Shown: positions 1 through 8,734, numbered from the stretch's first letter. The stretch: DNA of 64,000 bases from Nakamurella multipartita DSM 44233 (GCF_000024365.1 NC_013235.1:3844001-3908000), one strand, 5' to 3'. Translations and numbers: made by a program. The notes: a model not told the origin generated them from the sequence alone.

Positions 1-364
1 GGTGACCGGAATCTTGAACTTGCGCTGGATGCGATGCGGAACGTCCTGGAGCAACCAGCGGGACACGGTCTTCGGGAGCGTCGAGACGATGATCTCCTCG
101 TAGGTCCCGGCGGCAAGGCAGTGGCCGACAGCCTTGACCGGGTCCTGCACGCCGATGTCGCCGTCTACCGAGGCACCCAACTCCGATAGGGCCTGGATGC
201 CGGCACTCAAGCGATGAACGGCCTGGATGCGGGCCGATTCGTAGGTCGTGGAGGGCAGCCCCCAATGCGCCCCAATGTCAGCAGCAGCCTCGACCGCACC
301 GACTTTCCCGATGACATCGCCCGCGTCTAGCCTGCCGCTTTCATCGTAATTCTGATCGGCAGAG
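1..364 (-). pseudogene. C-terminal part of small conserved protein, split by IS1380 element
   Basis: Read on the minus strand this is an open frame of about 120 residues that runs off the left edge of the window. It contains the stretches GTYEEIIVSTLPKTVSRWL and DVPHRIQRKFKIPVT. These resemble a small actinobacterial family I know only as universal-stress-like conserved proteins. The matching N-terminus lies at 1951-2140 on the other side of the IS element. Removing the element and one copy of the 5-bp duplication CAGAG joins both parts in one frame. An in-frame TGA (about 1970-1972) remains just before the junction, so the gene may already have been broken. Function unknown. Confidence 0.6.
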
Positions 365-376
365 TGTTGATCATGA

Positions 377-449
377 GGAAAGGTGCTCTGACCTGGGAAG
401 ATAGGTCTTGCTGAGGGACCAATCGAACCAGAACCAGGAGCACCTTTCC
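377..449 (+). promoter_or_regulatory. Hairpin sequestering the transposase ribosome binding site
   Basis: GGAAAGGTGCTC (377-388) and GAGCACCTTTCC (438-449) are perfect 12-bp complements. The right arm covers part of the AGGAG ribosome binding site (436-440) and ends one base before the transposase ATG (451). A transcript entering from outside the element would form this stem and hide the site; one starting inside the loop would not. That is how outside-read transposase mRNAs are silenced in IS10 and IS50. Its use here is inference. Confidence 0.5.
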
Positions 450-450
450 G

Positions 451-1848
451 ATGCGGAAGTCTACCGGGCTGTACCCGTCGCTCCGAGTCGATGCCACCGG
501 CAAGCGGGTGGTGTCCCACGGCGGGTCGGTGCTGCTGGCCTTGGCCGCGGACAGGGTCGGTTTGGGTCGTGGGTTGTCGGCGGCGTTGAGGCCGTGGCGC
601 AAGCCGATGGCGGTGCACGACCCGGGCAAGATCCTGCTCGACCTGGCGATCTCGCTGGCGATCGGCGGTGACTGCCTGGCCGACATCGCCCAACTGCGGG
701 CCGAGCCCGCCGTGTTCGGTCATGTGGCGTCCGACCCGACTGTGTCCCGGCTGATCGACACCCTCGCCTCGGACGCGACGGCAGCGCTGAAGGCGATCGA
801 CACCGCGCGGGCGGCAGCCCGCGCCCGGGCGTGGAAGCTGGCCGGACCCGCCGCACCGAACCATGACCGGTCGGCGAAGGCGCCGCTGGTCGTCGACGTG
901 GACGCCACCCTGGTCACCGCGCACTCCGAAAAGCAGCTGGCAGCAGCAACATTCAAGAAGGGCTTCGGGTTCCACCCGATCGGCGCGTGGGCCGACCACG
1001 GCCCGGACGGCACCGGTGAACCCCTGGCGATGCTGCTGAGGCCGGGCAACGCCGGCTCCAACACCGCAGCCGACCACATCAGCGTGGTCAAGGCCGCGCT
1101 CGCGCAACTGCCCTGCACCACGGCGGACCGACGGCCCGGCCGCGGTGTGCTGGTCCGCACCGACGGGGCCGGCGGAACCCACGAGTTCGTGGACTGGATG
1201 GCCCGGCAACGGGTCCAGTACTCGGTCGGGTTCACCCTGACCACCGACATCACCGCCAAGGTCGACGCCCTGCCGGAGGCGGCGTGGACACCCGCGTACA
1301 ACGCCGACCAGGAGCCCCGGGACGGGGCCTGGGTGGCCGAACTGACCGGGGTCCTCAAGCTCAAGGGCTGGCCCAAGGACATGCGGGTCATCGTCCGCGC
1401 CGAACGACCCCATCCCGGTGCCCAGCTGAAGTTCACCGACTCGAACGGCAACCGGCTCACCGCGTTCGCCACGAACACCAAAGGCGGACAGCTCGCGGAT
1501 CTGGAACTGCGGCATCGGCGCCGCGCCCGCTGCGAGGACCGGATCCGCAACTCGAAGGACACCGGCCTGAACAACCTGCCCCTCAACGACTTTGCCCAGA
1601 ATCAAGTGTGGATCGCGGTCGTGCAACTGGCCACCGAACTGACCGCATGGATGCAGATGCTCGCCTTCACCGGCACCCCGGCGCGGACCTGGGAGCCCAA
1701 GAAGCTGCGGCACCGACTGTTCAGCGTCGCCGCCCGGATCGGCCGCAAAGCCCGCCGTACCTGGCTCCGCCTGTCCGCGCACGCACCCCACCGCGACCTC
1801 CTCCTGCACGGCCTGGCCCGGCTGCGGAACCTGCCGCAACTGACCTGA
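451..1848 (+). CDS. IS1380 family transposase
   Basis: The 465-residue protein is a DDE transposase that cuts and rejoins the element ends. Likely catalytic positions are the Asp in VVDVDATLV (about residues 147-155), the Asp in VLVRTDGAGG (about 230) and the Glu in CEDRIRNSKDTGLNN (about 355). Length and motifs fit an intact IS1380 family enzyme. The start is ATG with AGGAG ten bases upstream, inside the hairpin at 377-449. No frameshift or stop is seen, so the element could still be active. It is the only gene in the element. Confidence 0.9.
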   Translation: MRKSTGLYPSLRVDATGKRVVSHGGSVLLALAADRVGLGRGLSAALRPWRKPMAVHDPGKILLDLAISLAIGGDCLADIAQLRAEPAVFGHVASDPTVSRLIDTLASDATAALKAIDTARAAARARAWKLAGPAAPNHDRSAKAPLVVDVDATLVTAHSEKQLAAATFKKGFGFHPIGAWADHGPDGTGEPLAMLLRPGNAGSNTAADHISVVKAALAQLPCTTADRRPGRGVLVRTDGAGGTHEFVDWMARQRVQYSVGFTLTTDITAKVDALPEAAWTPAYNADQEPRDGAWVAELTGVLKLKGWPKDMRVIVRAERPHPGAQLKFTDSNGNRLTAFATNTKGGQLADLELRHRRRARCEDRIRNSKDTGLNNLPLNDFAQNQVWIAVVQLATELTAWMQMLAFTGTPARTWEPKKLRHRLFSVAARIGRKARRTWLRLSAHAPHRDLLLHGLARLRNLPQLT

Positions 1849-1950
1849 CCCACCGACCCGACCACCATCTCCGACCAAGGACCCGAACCGGGCAGTGGAA
1901 CCCGGCGCCCACCCAGGCGACCACGGGTTCAGCAGCCAACCCATGATCAA

Positions 1951-2140
1951 CAGAGGAGGACAAAAATGATCATGAGGAACGGCTACGAGGCCGCCCGACC
2001 ACCGGAAGAAAGATCGAGGCTAGTACGACCGGGACCACCAGAGTGAAAGTGCAGGGTCCTTGGCCGATCCGTTCGCGAACCACCTCCTTGAGCCGTTCGC
2101 CGCCGAGCGTCTGGTTCGCCACCACCAGGATCTGCCGCAT
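1951..2140 (-). pseudogene. N-terminal part of gene interrupted by IS1380 element
   Basis: On the minus strand an ATG at 2140 opens MRQILVVANQTLGGERLKEV, which resembles the N-terminus of the small conserved family whose C-terminus lies at 1-364. The frame hits a TGA at about 1970-1972, some 15 bases before the insertion junction. The sequence between about 2010 and 1970 reads poorly in this frame, so an older frameshift is possible. No strong ribosome binding site is visible. Function unknown. Confidence 0.5.
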
Positions 2141-2664
2141 CGCGTCTCGCCCGCCGAGTCCGTGGAGAAGGGATAGGGAACTACACTCTCCCGTAGGCGA
2201 TATGTCCGGTCAATCCCATTCTTCTGATTCGCTGCGATCGACTCGCCCGATCGGCGGTCATCGCCCACTGACCTCTCCGGCTGCGCTTCGGTCAGGATGC
2301 CCGGTGCGACCACAGACGACTGGTTCCTGCAAAACGCTGGCGCCGGCCTCCAAGAAGCGCGGAGCCCAGCCGGTGAAGAGCGACGCGCACAGCACAGGGC
2401 ATCGCCGTCGGGACGGGCGGCGACGGGGTCGTGACGGGTTCCTTGCTTCGCCATGCTCGCAAGTTGCGAGCCCCATATCCGGTGCCGAAGGCCGCGGGGC
2501 GGGCGAGGCCGAGTAGTGGCACCGTCGCCTTCTGAACAGTCCGCGGAGAGCCATCGCGCGTGACTCCGGCCTCGGCGGGTTGACGGGCGATGGCGCACCC
2601 TTGACGAGCCGAGGACCATTGATCGCAGACTTTGCCGCATAGCCGCGAAGGGACGGATGACTCG
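2141..2664. other. Gene-poor stretch, no supported gene
   Basis: Open frames here on both strands (for example 2043-2516 plus, and a long minus frame) have low-complexity, arginine- and serine-rich translations typical of out-of-frame high-GC DNA. I see no recognisable domain. The stretch probably holds the promoter of the gene starting at 2665; no clear -35/-10 pair stands out. GC is slightly lower than in the flanks, which may mark decayed accessory DNA. Confidence 0.5.
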
Positions 2665-3666
2665 ATGGGAACCTTCGAGAACCTGGTGTCCGGCGACAAC
2701 GAGACGGCCATCCTCGGGATCAGCGAGCGGTACACCGGCGTCTGGGGGGAATCCCGGGGCGGGGCGTCGGGGGTGTACGGCCGCAGCCCCGGCTGGCATG
2801 GGGTCTACGGCGAAAGTGACACGAATACCGGCGTCCTCGGGCAGAGCAAGACGCTGTACGGGGTGCACGGGGTCAGCACCAGTTCGACGGGCACCATCGG
2901 GGAGAGTTCGTCGGGTTTCGGCGTCCACGGCACGAGCGGCTCGAACACGGGCGTCGTGGGCCAGAGCACGTCAGGAGTGGGCATCGAGGGAAGCAGCCAA
3001 CGGGGGGACGGTGTCGTCGGCCGAGGCCGCCGTGGTGTCGTCGGTACCAGCGAGACGTACCAGGGCGTGTTCGGCTCGAGCCGGGACAACGCGGGCGTGG
3101 TCGGTGAGAGCGAGGCGTTCCACGCGGTGTTCGGCGTCAGCCGCAGCATCAACAACGCGGGCCTGTTCGGTGGCAACACCGGCGGCGGCTGGGCGGGCAT
3201 GTTCGACGGCCGGGTCTCGGTGTCCGGGAACCTGTACGTCGGCGGGGACGTACGCCCGCTCGGCGCCGATGTCGCCGAAGAGTTCGACGTGGAAGAGGGT
3301 GCGACGGTGCTCCCCGGGATGGTGGTCAGGCTCGGGGAGGGCGGCGGACTCGAGCCCGCGGACCAGCCCTACGAGACAGCCGTGATCGGGATCGTCTCCG
3401 GCGCACCAGGTTTCCGTCCCGGAATGGTGCTGGACACCGGCGGAGGCGGGCGCCGGATGCCGGTGGCCCTGGTGGGCAAGGTGATGTGCTGGGTCGACGC
3501 CGACCGAGGGGCGGTGCGCCGCGGCGACCTGCTCACCGCGTCGCCCACCCCGGGTCACGCGATGTGCGCGGACGCCGACCGGGCAACCGGGTCGCTCGTG
3601 GGAAAGGCGCTGGCCGTGTTGCACCAGGGCAAGGCGCTGGTGCCCGTCCTGACGATGCTGCGCTGA
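2665..3666 (+). CDS. Glycine-rich beta-repeat protein, unknown function
   Basis: 333 residues. From about residue 20 to 175 there are some 14 imperfect 10-11-residue repeats of the form GVxGxSxxxx (for example TGVLGQS, GVHGTS, GVVGES), which would suit a beta-helix or fibre. The C-terminal 140 residues (from VSVSGNLYVGGDV) form a separate non-repetitive domain that looks like the folding domain after phage-type fibres. There is no signal peptide or membrane segment. The ATG at 2665 has GAAGGGA at 2647-2653; a TTG at 2632 is an alternative. The stop overlaps the start of the metalloprotease by one base. Role unknown; a structural or adhesive fibre is inference. Confidence 0.75.
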   Translation: MGTFENLVSGDNETAILGISERYTGVWGESRGGASGVYGRSPGWHGVYGESDTNTGVLGQSKTLYGVHGVSTSSTGTIGESSSGFGVHGTSGSNTGVVGQSTSGVGIEGSSQRGDGVVGRGRRGVVGTSETYQGVFGSSRDNAGVVGESEAFHAVFGVSRSINNAGLFGGNTGGGWAGMFDGRVSVSGNLYVGGDVRPLGADVAEEFDVEEGATVLPGMVVRLGEGGGLEPADQPYETAVIGIVSGAPGFRPGMVLDTGGGGRRMPVALVGKVMCWVDADRGAVRRGDLLTASPTPGHAMCADADRATGSLVGKALAVLHQGKALVPVLTMLR

Positions 3667-4823
3667 TGGACGCCGCGCTGGTCAACTCCACCCTGGTCCG
3701 CCCGGGACAACGGGACTGGAGCCTGCGGGCGATCGCGGCCGAACATGGCACCCCGGAGTACTCGCTGCGCGCGCTGCTGGCGCAGCGCGACCGCACCATC
3801 GTGAAGTCGTGGGCGGTCTGCCTGTTGACGTTCTCGCCGGTCACACCGCGCCTGACGATGCCGATGGACTGGTTCGACCGGATGTTCTTCGAACCGGAAG
3901 GGGTGGCCGCGTTCTTCCGGACGATGAGCGGCGGCCGGCTGCTGGTGGAGTGGCAGGTTTTCGGCCCGCTGCCCCTGATGACCTTTCAGCAAAAGCAGCA
4001 ATCGGCGAAGGCGGGGACCGAGGACGCCGACTACACCAGGCTGGCCAAGGCCCAAGGGGTGCCGTTGGACCAGTTCGACCACGTGATGTGGATGCCCGAC
4101 GACGGTGTCTCCACGGCCGGGACGGCGGCCGGGCAGAACAACCGGTTTGTGGGTGCGCAGGACGTCGCCCCGCAGCTGGCCTGCCATGAGATGACCCACA
4201 CGTTCGGCGTCTGCTCGCACGCCGACCGGTACACCCTCGACGACTACGCCGACCCGTTCTGCATGATGGGTCGACCGGGGGTTGCCCGCACCTGGGAGAG
4301 CCCCACGCTCGCCTGGCCCGGTCGGTTCCAGCACGGCATGGTCGGGCCCGGCCTGATTGCCCCCTACCTCTTCGTGGCCGGGTGGTTGGACTACGGCCGC
4401 AACGTCACCCACTTCCAGGTGGCGGACCTGGCCGACGCGGTCGGCCTGTCCTACCCGCTGTCGTGCAACGCCGGCGCCCCGCCGATCGGGGACGGAAGGC
4501 GCATCGCCATCACCGTCGGAGAACTCCCTCGACGGCCCATGGACAACGCCCAGATCTGGGTGGAGTACCGCAGGCCGGAGGGCTTCGACCGTGGCATTGC
4601 CGCACCGCCGGGAGGAGCGGCGGACCTGCCCGCCTCCGGCGGGCTCGTAGTTCACCGCGTCGGATTCGGGTCGGCCCGGTGTCAAAACGCCCTCCGCGCC
4701 GCGGTCACCTCGTGGCACCCGGCCGTCGTGGGTCAGACCATCCCGTTGCCCGGGTACGGCCAGACCCTGCAAGTCACGTCCGTCGACGACGCGCGTCGTG
4801 AGGTCATGGTGACCGTGCGGTAG
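3666..4823 (+). CDS. Metzincin-like zinc metalloprotease
   Basis: 385 residues. The zinc site is HEMTHTFGVCSH (about residues 174-185), followed by a Met-turn-like FCMMG near 198-202. In typical metzincins the third histidine sits 10 residues after the first; here it is at 11, with serine at 10, so the third ligand is uncertain. No signal peptide is seen at the start chosen. The start ATG overlaps the upstream stop (TGATG), so translation is coupled to the repeat protein, suggesting the two act together. An earlier in-frame start at 3486 would read through the upstream gene and is unlikely. Confidence 0.8.
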   Translation: MDAALVNSTLVRPGQRDWSLRAIAAEHGTPEYSLRALLAQRDRTIVKSWAVCLLTFSPVTPRLTMPMDWFDRMFFEPEGVAAFFRTMSGGRLLVEWQVFGPLPLMTFQQKQQSAKAGTEDADYTRLAKAQGVPLDQFDHVMWMPDDGVSTAGTAAGQNNRFVGAQDVAPQLACHEMTHTFGVCSHADRYTLDDYADPFCMMGRPGVARTWESPTLAWPGRFQHGMVGPGLIAPYLFVAGWLDYGRNVTHFQVADLADAVGLSYPLSCNAGAPPIGDGRRIAITVGELPRRPMDNAQIWVEYRRPEGFDRGIAAPPGGAADLPASGGLVVHRVGFGSARCQNALRAAVTSWHPAVVGQTIPLPGYGQTLQVTSVDDARREVMVTVR

Positions 4824-5010
4824 ATGGTGCCCCGGTGTGTGCCGGACGGCCCGGCCATCGGGCAGCTCACCACCGTCGAGGGCGCCACTCCAGCATCAGC
4901 CTGTCGCGGGACCCGACACGCTGGACGGACAAGACGAGAGTGCCGTGGAGCCGAGAAGGCAAGGCCGACCGTCCTAAGGTGTGGCGACAGCCACGACGTC
5001 AGGAGATGAC

Positions 5011-5670
5011 ATGTCCCTGGTCAGAGTCCACAACTTCTCGGTGTCGCTGGACGGTTTCGGCACCGGCGAAGGTCAGCAACTCGACGCTCCGTTCGGGCAT
5101 GCGGGCAGCCGGTTGATGGAGTGGGCGTTCGAGACGCGCACGTTCCGCGAGATGGGGCTGCACGGAACGACGGCGGGATCTCGCGGCGTCGACGAGGCGT
5201 TTGCCAGCCAATGGGCTCCGGGCATCGGTGTGGAGATCATGGGGCGCAACAAGTTCGGCCCGATCCGCGGGCCCTGGGCGGACGAGGAGTGGAAGGGCTG
5301 GTGGGGTGACGACCCGGTCTTTCACACCCCGGTCATCGTGCTGACCCACCATCCGCGGCCGCCGCTGGAGATGGCCGGCGGGACCACGTTCCATTTCGTC
5401 GACGCCGACCCGGTCGCCGCGCTGGCGCAGGCCCGGGCCCTGGCCGGCGGCCTGGACGTCCGGATCGGCGGCGGGGTCAGCACGGTGCGCCAGTTCCTCG
5501 AGGCCGACCTGATCGACCACCTGCACATCGTCGTCGTGCCGATCATTCTGGGCCGGGGCGAGCGGCTCTGGGACGGCCTTGAGGGCCTCGAGGAGCGTTT
5601 CGCCATCGAGGTGACTCCGTCGCCGTCCGGCGTCATCCATCTGATCTTGACCCGACGCGCCTCCGAGTAG
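5011..5670 (+). CDS. Dihydrofolate reductase family protein (RibD C-terminal fold)
   Basis: 219 residues. The fold is that of the RibD C-terminal/DHFR superfamily: an N-terminal strand ending in SVSLDGFG, the helix region GVEIMGRNKFGP, and the nucleotide-binding stretch DVRIGGGVSTVRQFLEADLID followed by VPIILGRGERLWDG. Such proteins are NADPH-dependent reductases of unknown substrate. The ATG at 5011 follows a clear AGGAG (5001-5005). It stands alone, in the same direction as its neighbours. A second, unrelated-looking RibD-type gene lies at 47612. Confidence 0.85.
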   Translation: MSLVRVHNFSVSLDGFGTGEGQQLDAPFGHAGSRLMEWAFETRTFREMGLHGTTAGSRGVDEAFASQWAPGIGVEIMGRNKFGPIRGPWADEEWKGWWGDDPVFHTPVIVLTHHPRPPLEMAGGTTFHFVDADPVAALAQARALAGGLDVRIGGGVSTVRQFLEADLIDHLHIVVVPIILGRGERLWDGLEGLEERFAIEVTPSPSGVIHLILTRRASE

Positions 5671-5753
5671 ACGAGGCCATCGATTCCCGCCGAGCCCGCG
5701 GATCGTCACAAACCACCGAAACCACCCAGCCGGCGCCGCCCACCGCGCGCACG

Positions 5754-6773
5754 ATGAACGCCATGGAGGTCTGGTCGCTGGCGGTCGTGGTGGCTCTCGC
5801 GCTGGCCTTCGACCTGACCAACGGCTTCCACGACTCGTCGAACTCGCTGGCCGCCCCGGTCGCGACCCGGGCGATGACCCCCGGCCAGGCGCTGACCGTC
5901 ACCACGGTCTTCACCGTGCTCGGGCCGATCATCGCCGGCACCGCGGTCGCCGACACCGTCGGCGGGCTGGTCGAGATCGACACCGGTGACGTGCTGCAGA
6001 TCCTGGTCGCCGCGCTGCTCGCGGCGGTCGGCTGGAACCTGCTGACCTGGTGGTTCGGGCTGCCCTCGTCGTCCTCGCACGCGCTGGTCGGCGGCCTGGT
6101 CGGGGCGGGCATGGCGACCGCGGGGGTGGCCGCGGTGAACTGGGGCGGCTTCGACGGCTGGCGGCCGGTCGGGGTGCTCGGGGTCCTGGTCGCGCTGGCC
6201 GCGTCCCCGCTGATCGGCGGGTTTGCCGGGTGGGCGATGGACGCCTCGGCCCGGCGGGCGCTGCGCCGGGCCGATCGCCGGGTGACCGGGCCGCTCAAGG
6301 CCGGGCAGTGGTTCACGTCGGCGGCGCTGGCGTTCGCGCACGGGACCAACGACGCGCAGAAGACCATGGGCCTGATCACGCTGGCCCTGGTCGCGGCGGG
6401 TGCGCTGCCGGCGTTCGTGGTGCCGACCTGGGTCAAGGTCGCCTGCGCGGTGGCGATGACGCTGGGCACGGCGCTGGGCGGGTGGCGCATCGTGCGCACC
6501 GTCGGCCGGGGCATCTACCGGATCCGACCCCTGGACGGGCTGGCCAGCCAGGGAGCGAGCACCCTGGTGATCGGCGGCGCGGCCGCGTTGGGCGCGCCGG
6601 TCAGCACGACGCACGTGGTGGCCTCGTCGGTGGTCGGCGTGGGTGCCGCGCGGCGCAAGCGACACGTCCGCTGGCGGGTGGTCCGGGAGATTCTGCTGGC
6701 CTGGATCGTCACGCTGCCCGGTTGCGCGGTGTTGGGCGCGGCGATCGCGTGGGTGGAGGGAGCGTGGCGATGA
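5754..6773 (+). CDS. pit: Inorganic phosphate transporter, PiT family
   Basis: 339 residues, a low-affinity phosphate/metal symporter of the inner membrane. Hallmarks are the N-terminal NGFHDSSNSLA and the second-half HGTNDAQKTMG, the duplicated PiT signature, within about ten hydrophobic segments. The start is ATG 5754 or ATG 5763; neither has a strong ribosome binding site. The stop overlaps the next gene by four bases (ATGA), so it is co-translated with the DUF47 protein, the usual pairing for this transporter. Confidence 0.92.
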   Translation: MNAMEVWSLAVVVALALAFDLTNGFHDSSNSLAAPVATRAMTPGQALTVTTVFTVLGPIIAGTAVADTVGGLVEIDTGDVLQILVAALLAAVGWNLLTWWFGLPSSSSHALVGGLVGAGMATAGVAAVNWGGFDGWRPVGVLGVLVALAASPLIGGFAGWAMDASARRALRRADRRVTGPLKAGQWFTSAALAFAHGTNDAQKTMGLITLALVAAGALPAFVVPTWVKVACAVAMTLGTALGGWRIVRTVGRGIYRIRPLDGLASQGASTLVIGGAAALGAPVSTTHVVASSVVGVGAARRKRHVRWRVVREILLAWIVTLPGCAVLGAAIAWVEGAWR

Positions 6774-7378
6774 GGCTGCACTGGTTCCTGCCGGAGACCC
6801 CGGACGTGCTGGGCACGCTGGCCACCCAGGCCGACGTGACCGTGCGGGGCCTGACCGCCTTCGCCGCCTGGGCCGGCGGCGCCGCCGACCAGGGGCCGGT
6901 GGTCCGGGCCACCGAACACGAGGCGGACGGGATCCGCCGGACCCTGCAGGCCCAGTTGCGGCAGGCGTTCAGCACACCGATCGACCAGGAGGACCTCTAC
7001 AGCCTGTCCGAGCTGCTGGACGACGTGCTCAACGCGGCCAAGAACATCGTCCGCGAGGCCGAGGTGCTGGCCGTCGAGCCGGACGAGCGGGCCGCCGAAC
7101 TGGCCGCCGACCTGCTCGAGGGCATGACCCACATCCGCGCCGCCTTCGCCCAGCTGACCGGCAAGAACGACGTGGCCACCACCGAGGCCGACGCGGCGCT
7201 GGCCGCCGAGCGGCGCATGGAGAAGGTGTACCGGCGGGCCATGCAGGAGCTGTTGTCCGACGAGGACCTGCGCCAGGTGGTGGCCCGGCGTGAGCTGTAC
7301 CGGCGGCTGCTGGAGGCCGGGGAGCGGCTGGCCGCGGTGGCCGAGCGGATCTGGTACGCCGTGGTGAAAGAGGGGTAG
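6770..7378 (+). CDS. DUF47/PhoU-like phosphate transport regulator
   Basis: 202 residues, mostly helical, starting MRLHWFLPETPDVL. It matches the DUF47 (PhoU-related) family that accompanies Pit transporters and is thought to control phosphate uptake. Conserved stretches are EHEADGIRRTLQAQL and TPIDQEDLYSLSELLDDVLNAAKN, the second carrying the acidic metal-binding style motif of PhoU. It overlaps Pit by four bases and is followed after three bases by the TOPRIM gene, so all three probably form one transcript. Confidence 0.9.
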   Translation: MRLHWFLPETPDVLGTLATQADVTVRGLTAFAAWAGGAADQGPVVRATEHEADGIRRTLQAQLRQAFSTPIDQEDLYSLSELLDDVLNAAKNIVREAEVLAVEPDERAAELAADLLEGMTHIRAAFAQLTGKNDVATTEADAALAAERRMEKVYRRAMQELLSDEDLRQVVARRELYRRLLEAGERLAAVAERIWYAVVKEG

Positions 7379-7381
7379 GGG

Positions 7382-8059
7382 GTGAGCGCGGTATCGGGAT
7401 GGGGTGGCCTGCGGACGGCGTTGACGGCCGCCGCGATGCACCCCGCCGACACCGACCTCGATGCCGTCCGCACGCTGGCCCGCGACGCCGGCCTGCGGTG
7501 CGTCGTGCTCGTCGAGGGGGTCAGCGACGCGCAGGCGGTGACCGCGGCGGCCGAGCGGCGGCGCCTGGACCTGCGGGCCGAGCGGGTCTGCGTGGTCCCG
7601 ATGGGCGGGGCCACCAACATCGCCCACTACGTCGACCTGCTGGGACCGGACCGGCTCGAGGTCCGGGTGGCCGGCCTGTACGACGTCGCCGAGGAGACCT
7701 ACTTTCGTCGCGCGTTGCGGGTGGCCGACGGGCCGGGCCCGGTCCGCCGCGCGCTGGCCGCGCACGACTTCTTCGCCTGCGTCGAGGATCTGGAGGCCGA
7801 GTTGATCCGGGCGGCCGGCATCGCCGGGGTCGAACAGGTCATCCGGGCCAACGGTGACGGACGCGCCCTGGACACGTTCCGGCGCCAACCCGACCAGCGG
7901 GACCGGGCCCCCGAGCGGCAGGTGCGCCGGTTTCTGGGCACGATGAGCGGCCGCAAGTCCCACTACGGGCGGGCCATCGTCGAGGCGCTGCCCCCCTCGG
8001 CGCTCCCGGCGCCGCTGGAGGCGTTGCTGACGGCCGTCACCGATCCGATGACGGGTTGA
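7382..8059 (+). CDS. Stand-alone TOPRIM (OLD-like) domain protein
   Basis: 225 residues. The core VVLVEGVSDAQAV (about residues 41-53) has the TOPRIM glutamate, and VAGLYDVAEETYF (about 97-109) supplies the acidic second motif. The remainder is unassigned. It resembles the TOPRIM half of OLD-family nucleases but lacks any ATPase domain. The GTG start lies three bases after the DUF47 stop, so it is likely in the phosphate operon. Why a nuclease-like fold sits there is unknown. Confidence 0.75.
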   Translation: MSAVSGWGGLRTALTAAAMHPADTDLDAVRTLARDAGLRCVVLVEGVSDAQAVTAAAERRRLDLRAERVCVVPMGGATNIAHYVDLLGPDRLEVRVAGLYDVAEETYFRRALRVADGPGPVRRALAAHDFFACVEDLEAELIRAAGIAGVEQVIRANGDGRALDTFRRQPDQRDRAPERQVRRFLGTMSGRKSHYGRAIVEALPPSALPAPLEALLTAVTDPMTG

Positions 8060-8088
8060 TCCACGCTCCGTGGGGGAACTGCGCCCCC

Positions 8089-8612
8089 ATGGTGTCTCCC
8101 CCACTCCGCGTGACCCTTTCGATCGCCGCCGCGCTGGCCTGCGGTGTCGTCGCGACGCCAGCCCAGGCCGCCGAGCCGGTGCTCCGGCAGGCCGTGTCCG
8201 GCTCCTTCGGCACGACGGCCACCGGCATCAGCTTCGAGCCGGCCCCCGGCCGGGGTTGCTGGCTGACCGTCACCGGGACCATCGTCTTCCCCGGCCCGGC
8301 CGATCCGACCCCGGACGCCGGCATCGTCGGCACCGCCGACGGCGTGACCACCGCGCTGGTCGACGCCTCCTGCGACCAGGCCCAGGCCGCTCCCCCCGGC
8401 ACCTACGCCGACGTGTTCCGCTCCACCGGCACGTTCGTGGGCACCATCGGCGGCGAACCGGTGACCGGCACCCGGTCTACCGGGGCCGCACCGCGCCCGG
8501 CGGGCAGATCGACGCCGAGATCTCCATCCGCGACGGCCGGGTCAGCGCCACCCTGACCGCCGACGCCGCCGTCCTGCGCGGCGGCAGCTACGCGGGCACC
8601 ATCCGGAGCTGA
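8089..8612 (+). pseudogene. Secreted protein of unknown function with a single-base frameshift
   Basis: The N-terminus MVSPPLRVTLSIAAALACG with PAQA/AEP is a clear signal peptide and cleavage site. The frame runs to about 8470 (GEPVTGT) and then must shift: the continuation VYRGRTAPGGQIDAEISIRD and onwards to GTIRS at 8612 is in another frame. Inserting one C in the run at 8470-8474 would restore a protein of about 174 residues. Without it the product has a nonsense tail ending at 8556. True mutation and sequencing error cannot be told apart. No domain recognised. Confidence 0.6.
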
Positions 8613-8734
8613 CCGCCGGCGCCGGCGAGATCGGGCGGAGGCCATGGTGACCCGGCGGGCCGCCCGGACTGCCGGAAATCGTTGCGCTCGGTGGCTGCCT
8701 TTGGCACTACGACGGGACGAGGGTTCCGGTGTCT

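Larger units (their letters stand above)
365..1950 (+). mobile_element. Insertion sequence, IS1380 family, complete
   Basis: The element is flanked by direct repeats CAGAG at 360-364 and 1951-1955, which fits the short target duplications of this family. Its ends carry a short inverted repeat (TTGATCATG at 367-375 and CATGATCAA at 1942-1950), offset by two bases at the left end. It holds one full-length transposase. Excision of 365-1955 restores the reading frame of the gene it interrupts, which supports these boundaries. The core TGATCA is self-complementary, so part of the repeat match could be chance. A further copy of TGATCATGAGGAA at 1967-1979 lies outside the proposed right end. Confidence 0.7.

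Noticed and set aside
2020-2928. 302-codon minus-strand frame between the IS element and the repeat protein
   Set aside because: Arginine-rich without motif, crosses the start of the plus-strand gene, and its end overlaps the true frame of the interrupted gene in another phase.
4824-5009. 61-codon frame directly after the metalloprotease
   Set aside because: No ribosome binding site, no recognisable feature, and overlaps another short frame; probably non-coding.
8056-8088. TTG 8056 as start of the secreted protein
   Set aside because: It would overlap the TOPRIM stop and put polar residues before a signal peptide that begins properly at ATG 8089.
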